DNA from: an uncultured bacterium
GTDB lineage: Bacteria > Bacillota > Clostridia > Lachnospirales > Lachnospiraceae
Reading direction: 5' to 3'
Assembly: GCA_905215775.1 (NCBI GenBank)
Contig: CAJMRM010000066.1
Coordinates: 1-12,077, forward strand
Length of the DNA: 12,077 bases
Part shown: piece by piece, positions 8,844 to 12,077 of the stretch
Layout of the letters: each line of letters begins with the position of its first letter
Numbering within the stretch: the stretch's first letter is position 1
Translations under genes and position numbers: made by a program
Notes under the pieces: model-generated
Told to the model about the DNA's origin: nothing
The model's database searches: none
Seen by the model: the letters and a program-made list of their open reading frames with translations, nothing else

Positions 8844-8883
8844 GCCTGTTCCTGGAGAAATGACAAAAAAATATGGCACCTCC

Positions 8884-8912
8884 TTGACAGGATTGGCAAA
8901 ACGTGATATTTT
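8884..8912 (+). promoter_or_regulatory. Sigma-A promoter of the copper operon
   Basis: A perfect -35 TTGACA (8884-8889) is followed after exactly 17 bases by TATTTT (8907-8912). A TG one base upstream of that hexamer (8904-8905) forms an extended -10. Transcription should start near 8918-8920, giving a leader of about 50 bases before the copA ATG. The expected start overlaps the CsoR-type operator, which fits repression by blocking polymerase. A second candidate -10, TATAAA at 8912, has a spacing of 22 bases and is less likely. Confidence 0.75.
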
Positions 8913-8919
8913 ATAAATG

Positions 8920-8934
8920 TACCCAGTGGGGGTA
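8920..8934. promoter_or_regulatory. CsoR-type copper operator
   Basis: The 15-bp sequence TACCCAGTGGGGGTA is a perfect inverted repeat of TACCC and GGGTA separated by five bases. As I recall it, the operator upstream of B. subtilis copZA has the same TACCC-N5-GGGTA form with a G-rich spacer. It lies over the predicted transcription start, and a csoR gene with a complete Cu(I) site is the last gene of the same operon. Binding by that CsoR is inferred, not shown. Confidence 0.8.
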
Positions 8935-8970
8935 TGCAGTGTAAACCTAACACCTGTTGTGGAGGAATTT

Positions 8971-11508
8971 ATGGAACAATATACAGTGACAGGCATGAGC
9001 TGCGCGGCCTGCAGCGCCAGGGTGGAGAAGGCAGTATCGAAGGTACCGGGAGTGGAATCCTGCTCCGTCAGCCTTCTGACCAATTCCATGGGCGTGGAGG
9101 GAAGCGCAGACGCTGCCGATATTATTGCCGCCGTGAAAGAGGCGGGCTATGGGGCTTCTGTAAAGGGAAGCCGCAGAGGGGAGGAAGGCGCCGGAGACGG
9201 TCCGGATGCCCAGGGCGGAGTCTTTGACGAGGCTGCCCTGGAGGATCATGAAACGCCGGTGCTGAAAAAACGGCTGCTCTCTTCCCTGGGATTTCTGGCC
9301 GTCCTCATGTATTTTTCCATGGGACATATGATGTGGGGCTGGCCAGTGCCGGGATTTTTTGCAGATAATCATGTGGCCATGGGCCTTCTGCAGCTTTTGC
9401 TGTCAGCCGCGGTCATGGTGATCAACCAGAAGTTTTTTATCAGCGGCTTTAAGGGACTTCTGCACCGCGCCCCCAATATGGACACCCTGGTGGCCCTGGG
9501 CTCTGCGGCCTCCTTCGGATGGAGCGTATATGCCCTGTTTGAGATGACGGAGGCCCAGATGAACGGCGATATGGCCGGAGTCATGACGTATATGCACGAG
9601 TTTTACTTCGAGTCGGCGGCCATGATCCTGACTCTTATTACTGTGGGAAAGATGCTGGAGGCCCGTTCCAAGGGAAAGACCACCGACGCCTTAAAGGGGC
9701 TTATGAAGCTGGCTCCCAAAACGGCTGTGGTGGAGCGGGACGGCGTGGAAGCGGAGGTCCCCATTGCCCAGGTGAGAAAGGGCGACATCTTCGTGGTGCG
9801 TCCCGGAGAGAATATTCCTGTGGACGGAGTGGTCCTGGAGGGGGAGAGCGCGGTCAATGAGGCGGCGCTGACCGGTGAGAGCATTCCGGCGGATAAGGGG
9901 CCTGGCGATGTGGTCTCTGCGGCCACGGTGAACCAGTCGGGCTTTATCCGCTGCCAGGCGTCCCGGGTGGGCGAGGACACGACCCTCTCCCAGATCATAA
10001 AAATGGTCAGCGACGCGGCGGCCACCAAGGCTCCCATTGCCAAGGTGGCAGACCGGGTATCAGGCGTCTTTGTCCCCGCAGTCATAGCCATTGCAGTCCT
10101 TACGGTCTTTGGATGGCTGGCGGCCGGGGAGACCTACGGCTTTGCCCTGGCCCGGGGGATCTCGGTGCTGGTGATCAGCTGCCCCTGCGCCCTGGGGCTG
10201 GCCACGCCGGTGGCCATCATGGTGGGAAACGGACTTGGGGCGAAAAACGGGATCCTGTTCAAAACGGCCGTATCCCTGGAGGAAACGGGAAAGACAGAGA
10301 TCGTGGTGCTGGATAAGACCGGAACCATCACCAGCGGAGAGCCCAGGGTTACGGAGCTGATCCCGGGAGAGGGGGTCCTGGAAACGGAGCTTCTTTCCAT
10401 GGCCTGCGCCCTGGAGAAAAAAAGCGAGCATCCGCTGGCCAGGGCTGTGCTTCTGAGGGCGGAGGAGGAAGGCCTGACCCCGGAGGAGGTGTCGGAGTTC
10501 AAGGCCCTTCCGGGAAACGGGCTGGCAGCTGTATTAAACGGAACGCCGGTGTACGGCGGAAATCTCCGGTATATGGAGACGAAGATTTCTGTGCCGGAGG
10601 AAGCCAGGAGCCGGGCGCTGGCCCTGGCTGAAAATGGAAAGACGCCGCTGTTCTTTGGCTCGGGAGACCGGTTCCTGGGGATCATAGCCGTGGCGGACGT
10701 AATAAAAGAGGACAGCCCCAGGGCTGTGAGGGAGCTGCAGAACATGGGGATCCGCGTGGTGATGCTGACCGGGGACAACGAGCGGACGGCAAAAGCCGTA
10801 GGCCGGGAGGCCGGCGTGGACGAGGTCATCGCGGGAGTCCTTCCGGACGGAAAGGAAAGTGCGGTGCGGGCCTTAAAGGAGCAGGGACGGGTTGCCATGG
10901 TGGGCGACGGGATCAACGACGCTCCGGCCCTTACCCGGGCGGATACAGGGATCGCCATTGGCGCCGGTACAGACATCGCCATCGATGCGGCCGATGTGGT
11001 CCTGATGAAGAGCCGTCTGTCGGATGTGCCGGCGGCCATCCGCTTAAGCCGGGCGGCTCTGCGGAATATCCACGAAAACCTGTTCTGGGCGTTCTTTTAT
11101 AATGTGGTAGGGATTCCCCTGGCCATGGGCCTTTTTATCCCGGTCCTGGGCTGGAAGCTGAATCCCATGTTTGGAGCGGCGGCCATGAGCTTATCCAGCT
11201 TCTGCGTCGTATCCAATGCATTGAGGCTGAACTTCTTTGATCTGCATCGGGCAGACAGAGACAGAAAAATAAAAGCAGAAAAAACGAAAAAGGAGGTGAA
11301 GACCATGGAAAAGACATTAAAGATCGAGGGTATGATGTGCGGGCACTGCGAGGCCCGGGTAAAAAAGGCCCTGGAGGCGGTGCCGGGAGTGGAGAGCGCT
11401 TCTGTGAGCCATGAGGCGGGTACCGCCGTGGTGACCTTAAAGGAGGACGTGGCGTTTGACGTTCTCAAAAAGGCAGTAGAGGATCAGGATTACAAGGTGA
11501 CAGACTAG
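8971..11508 (+). CDS. copA: Cu(I)-exporting P1B-type ATPase with C-terminal CopZ-like domain
   Basis: This membrane pump exports cytosolic Cu(I) using ATP. From the ATG at 8971 it is 845 aa. It has an N-terminal HMA metal-binding domain (GMSCAAC, Cys11/Cys14) and TM helices beginning near residue 95. The actuator TGES is at 301-304, the Cu-translocating Cys404-Pro-Cys406 is in helix 6, and the phosphorylated Asp448 is in DKTGT. The HP pair is at 487-488 and GDGINDAP begins at 645. The final helices show YNVVGIPLA and MSLSS, as in Cu(I) pumps. After a Lys-rich linker, a second HMA domain (GMMCGHC, Cys790/Cys793) forms the C-terminus. The ATG at 8971, with GGAGGA at 8961, was chosen because an upstream in-frame ATG at 8917 lies at or before the predicted transcription start. 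The GC-rich codon choice resembles the neighbouring operon. Silver export is possible as a side activity. Confidence 0.95.
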   Translation: MEQYTVTGMSCAACSARVEKAVSKVPGVESCSVSLLTNSMGVEGSADAADIIAAVKEAGYGASVKGSRRGEEGAGDGPDAQGGVFDEAALEDHETPVLKKRLLSSLGFLAVLMYFSMGHMMWGWPVPGFFADNHVAMGLLQLLLSAAVMVINQKFFISGFKGLLHRAPNMDTLVALGSAASFGWSVYALFEMTEAQMNGDMAGVMTYMHEFYFESAAMILTLITVGKMLEARSKGKTTDALKGLMKLAPKTAVVERDGVEAEVPIAQVRKGDIFVVRPGENIPVDGVVLEGESAVNEAALTGESIPADKGPGDVVSAATVNQSGFIRCQASRVGEDTTLSQIIKMVSDAAATKAPIAKVADRVSGVFVPAVIAIAVLTVFGWLAAGETYGFALARGISVLVISCPCALGLATPVAIMVGNGLGAKNGILFKTAVSLEETGKTEIVVLDKTGTITSGEPRVTELIPGEGVLETELLSMACALEKKSEHPLARAVLLRAEEEGLTPEEVSEFKALPGNGLAAVLNGTPVYGGNLRYMETKISVPEEARSRALALAENGKTPLFFGSGDRFLGIIAVADVIKEDSPRAVRELQNMGIRVVMLTGDNERTAKAVGREAGVDEVIAGVLPDGKESAVRALKEQGRVAMVGDGINDAPALTRADTGIAIGAGTDIAIDAADVVLMKSRLSDVPAAIRLSRAALRNIHENLFWAFFYNVVGIPLAMGLFIPVLGWKLNPMFGAAAMSLSSFCVVSNALRLNFFDLHRADRDRKIKAEKTKKEVKTMEKTLKIEGMMCGHCEARVKKALEAVPGVESASVSHEAGTAVVTLKEDVAFDVLKKAVEDQDYKVTD
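11291..11299 (+). promoter_or_regulatory. Internal Shine-Dalgarno for a separate CopZ product
   Basis: AGGAGGTGA within the copA frame is a nine-base match to the anti-Shine-Dalgarno sequence. The AGGAGG core ends eight bases before an in-frame ATG at 11305, a good spacing. It is stronger than the ribosome binding sites of most other genes in the window. It lies in the codons for the Lys-rich linker between the ATPase and the C-terminal HMA domain, exactly where a separate copZ gene would start. Use of the site is inferred. Confidence 0.6.
11305..11508 (+). CDS. copZ: CopZ-like copper chaperone, internal in-frame product of copA
   Basis: This would be a 67-aa cytosolic Cu(I) chaperone that hands copper to CopA and CsoR. 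The segment has the length and layout of a free-standing CopZ: a beta strand (MEKTLKIEG), the Cu-binding loop MMCGHCEARV with Cys12 and Cys15, PGVESASVS, and a terminal DQDYKVTD. It is read in the same frame as the preceding ATPase with no stop between them, so it is certainly the C-terminal domain of the long protein. Whether it is also made alone depends on the strong ribosome binding site at 11291. In many Firmicutes copZ is a separate gene beside copA, which fits an origin by fusion. The domain call is secure; independent translation is an inference. Confidence 0.6.
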   Translation: MEKTLKIEGMMCGHCEARVKKALEAVPGVESASVSHEAGTAVVTLKEDVAFDVLKKAVEDQDYKVTD

Positions 11509-11533
11509 TTTTTTTACAACAAGGAGAGGTATT

Positions 11534-11851
11534 GTGGACGAGAATAAGAGCATGAATATGGAAGACTGCGGGATCAGACATAAACACAGAACAGCGAAGG
11601 AGGAGAAGGACCTTATCAGCCGCCTGAATCGGATCGAGGGGCAGGTACGGGGGGTAAAGGCCATGGTCCAGGACGATCGGTACTGCACCGATATCCTGGT
11701 CCAGGTATCTGCGATCCAGTCGGCCCTGAACGGGTTCAGCCGGACGCTGCTGTCCAGCCATATCAAGTCCTGCGTGGTGAACGATATTAAAAACGGCGAT
11801 GCAGATAAGGCTGTGGACGAGCTGTGCGAGACGATTAAGAGAATGCTGTAG
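11534..11851 (+). CDS. csoR: Copper-sensing transcriptional repressor, CsoR family
   Basis: This is a small all-helical DNA-binding repressor (DUF156 family) that leaves its operator when it binds Cu(I). The 105-aa protein has the family core RLNRIEGQVRGVKAMV. The three Cu(I) ligands are Cys51 (RYCTDIL), His76 and Cys80 (SSHIKSC). The spacing of 25 and 4 residues equals that of B. subtilis CsoR Cys45/His70/Cys74. This favours a copper sensor over nickel (RcnR) or sulfur (CstR) members. The start is GTG, supported by AAGGAGAGG at 11521; ATGs at codons 7 and 9 lack as good a site. The N-terminal tail adds Cys12, His16 and His18. It is 25 bases after copA, the last gene of the operon, so it probably represses its own synthesis through the operator at 8920. 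Confidence 0.93.
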   Translation: MDENKSMNMEDCGIRHKHRTAKEEKDLISRLNRIEGQVRGVKAMVQDDRYCTDILVQVSAIQSALNGFSRTLLSSHIKSCVVNDIKNGDADKAVDELCETIKRML

Positions 11852-11940
11852 TTTTTCAGGGGAAGACAGCTGGGATCTCCGGGTCCGTCCGCCTTCCCCC
11901 GAAGCTCTCTGGGCCGTCCGCGGTGTCTGACGGGAGCCGG
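11852..11940. other. GC-rich foldable intergenic stretch after csoR
   Basis: No gene is seen here. The stretch contains an outer 7-bp repeat GGGGAAG/CTTCCCC (11859-11865, 11893-11899). This encloses a 5-bp hairpin with a TCCG loop (11873-11877 with 11882-11886). A further 6-bp stem GCTCTC/GGGAGC is at 11904-11909 and 11932-11937. None is followed by a T-tract, so a standard terminator is not supported, although the end of the copper operon must lie near here. Confidence 0.35.
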
Positions 11941-12012
11941 AAAAGAATTTAATTAATTGTTTGAAAAAAAATGAAAAATATAGTTGACATTTCTGGAGTT
12001 TTATATTATACT
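11941..12012 (+). promoter_or_regulatory. Strong promoter with UP-like element for tRNA-Pro
   Basis: A -35 TTGACA (11984-11989), a 17-base spacer and -10 TATACT (12007-12012) form a near-consensus sigma-A promoter. The 40 bases upstream (11941-11983) are almost only A and T, like an UP element that binds the RNA polymerase alpha subunits, a usual feature of stable-RNA promoters. Transcription should start near 12019, about six bases before the tRNA 5' end. Confidence 0.8.
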
Positions 12013-12024
12013 TACGTCTGTGAT

Positions 12025-12077
12025 CGAGGCGTGGCTCAGTTTGGTAGAGCGCTGCGTTCGGGACGCAGAGGTCGCAA
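12025..12077 (+). tRNA. tRNA-Pro, anticodon CGG (3' part cut off)
   Basis: The first 53 bases of a tRNA are present. The acceptor 5' strand is CGAGGCG (12025-12031), followed by T8 and G9. The D-stem is GCTC/GAGC (12034-12037, 12047-12050) around a normal D-loop with GG. The anticodon stem is CTGCG/CGCAG (12052-12056, 12064-12068), with loop TTCGGGA giving anticodon CGG at 12059-12061. The variable loop AGGTC leads into the T-arm. G37 after the anticodon is typical of proline tRNAs. It reads CCG, a codon common in the genes of this window. The T-arm and the 3' acceptor strand lie beyond the window, so pairing of the acceptor could not be checked. Confidence 0.93.

Noticed and set aside
8917..8970. 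Upstream in-frame ATG extending copA by 18 residues
   Set aside because: This ATG sits at or just before the predicted transcription start and overlaps the CsoR operator. The extra residues precede the usual HMA-domain start, and GGAGGA is correctly placed for the ATG at 8971.
11509..11515. T7 run after the copA stop as a terminator before csoR
   Set aside because: No GC-rich hairpin directly precedes it; csoR follows with its own ribosome binding site after only 25 bases and is probably cotranscribed.
11859..11899. Intrinsic terminator for the copper operon
   Set aside because: The GGGGAAG/CTTCCCC arms are 27 bases apart and are followed by GC-rich sequence, not T residues. The TTTTT at 11852-11856 precedes the stems instead of following them.
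1..12077. CRISPR array, insertion sequence, phage genes or a novel defence system
   Set aside because: No spaced direct repeats, no transposase or integrase frames and no unassigned gene cluster were seen. Every sizeable + strand frame belongs to a known family.

Overview
The window is about 12 kb of moderately GC-rich DNA from a Gram-positive, clostridial-type bacterium, most likely a Lachnospiraceae (Clostridium cluster XIVa) member. The reasons are the order uppS-cdsA-dxr-rseP-ispG-polC, the presence of PolC (the low-GC Gram-positive replicative polymerase), the MEP isoprenoid genes, strong AGGAGG-type ribosome binding sites and a CsoR-type copper regulator. The species cannot be fixed from this sequence alone. 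All genes lie on the + strand and coding density is high.

Region 1 (1-8791) is a tightly packed housekeeping operon. It holds the last codons of uppS, then cdsA (CDP-diacylglycerol synthase), dxr (MEP pathway step 2), rseP (site-2 membrane protease), ispG (4Fe-4S MEP enzyme) and polC (replicative DNA polymerase III alpha). dxr/rseP overlap by GTGA and ispG/polC by one base (TAATG). A small GC-rich hairpin lies between rseP and ispG. No promoter was recognised inside this block. The genes link undecaprenyl and isoprenoid supply, phospholipid synthesis, envelope proteolysis and replication. PolC carries an unusually glycine-rich linker.

Region 2 (8792-11851) is a self-contained copper-efflux operon. 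A possible terminator after polC is followed by a sigma-A promoter (TTGACA, 17 bp, TATTTT with an extended -10 TG). Over the expected transcription start sits a perfect TACCC-N5-GGGTA inverted repeat, the architecture of a CsoR operator. The operon encodes a CopA Cu(I) P-type ATPase whose C-terminus is an in-frame CopZ-like domain with its own near-perfect Shine-Dalgarno and ATG, then CsoR with the complete Cys-His-Cys Cu(I) site. The logic is a negative-feedback loop: copper loads CsoR, the promoter is released, CopA exports Cu(I), and CopZ (fused, free, or both) delivers it.

Region 3 (11852-12077) holds about 90 bp of GC-rich, foldable but unassigned sequence. An A/T-rich UP-like tract and a near-consensus stable-RNA promoter follow, and then a tRNA-Pro(CGG) gene cut by the window end.

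The most interesting observation is the copA-copZ fusion with a preserved internal translation start, which could make two products from one reading frame.
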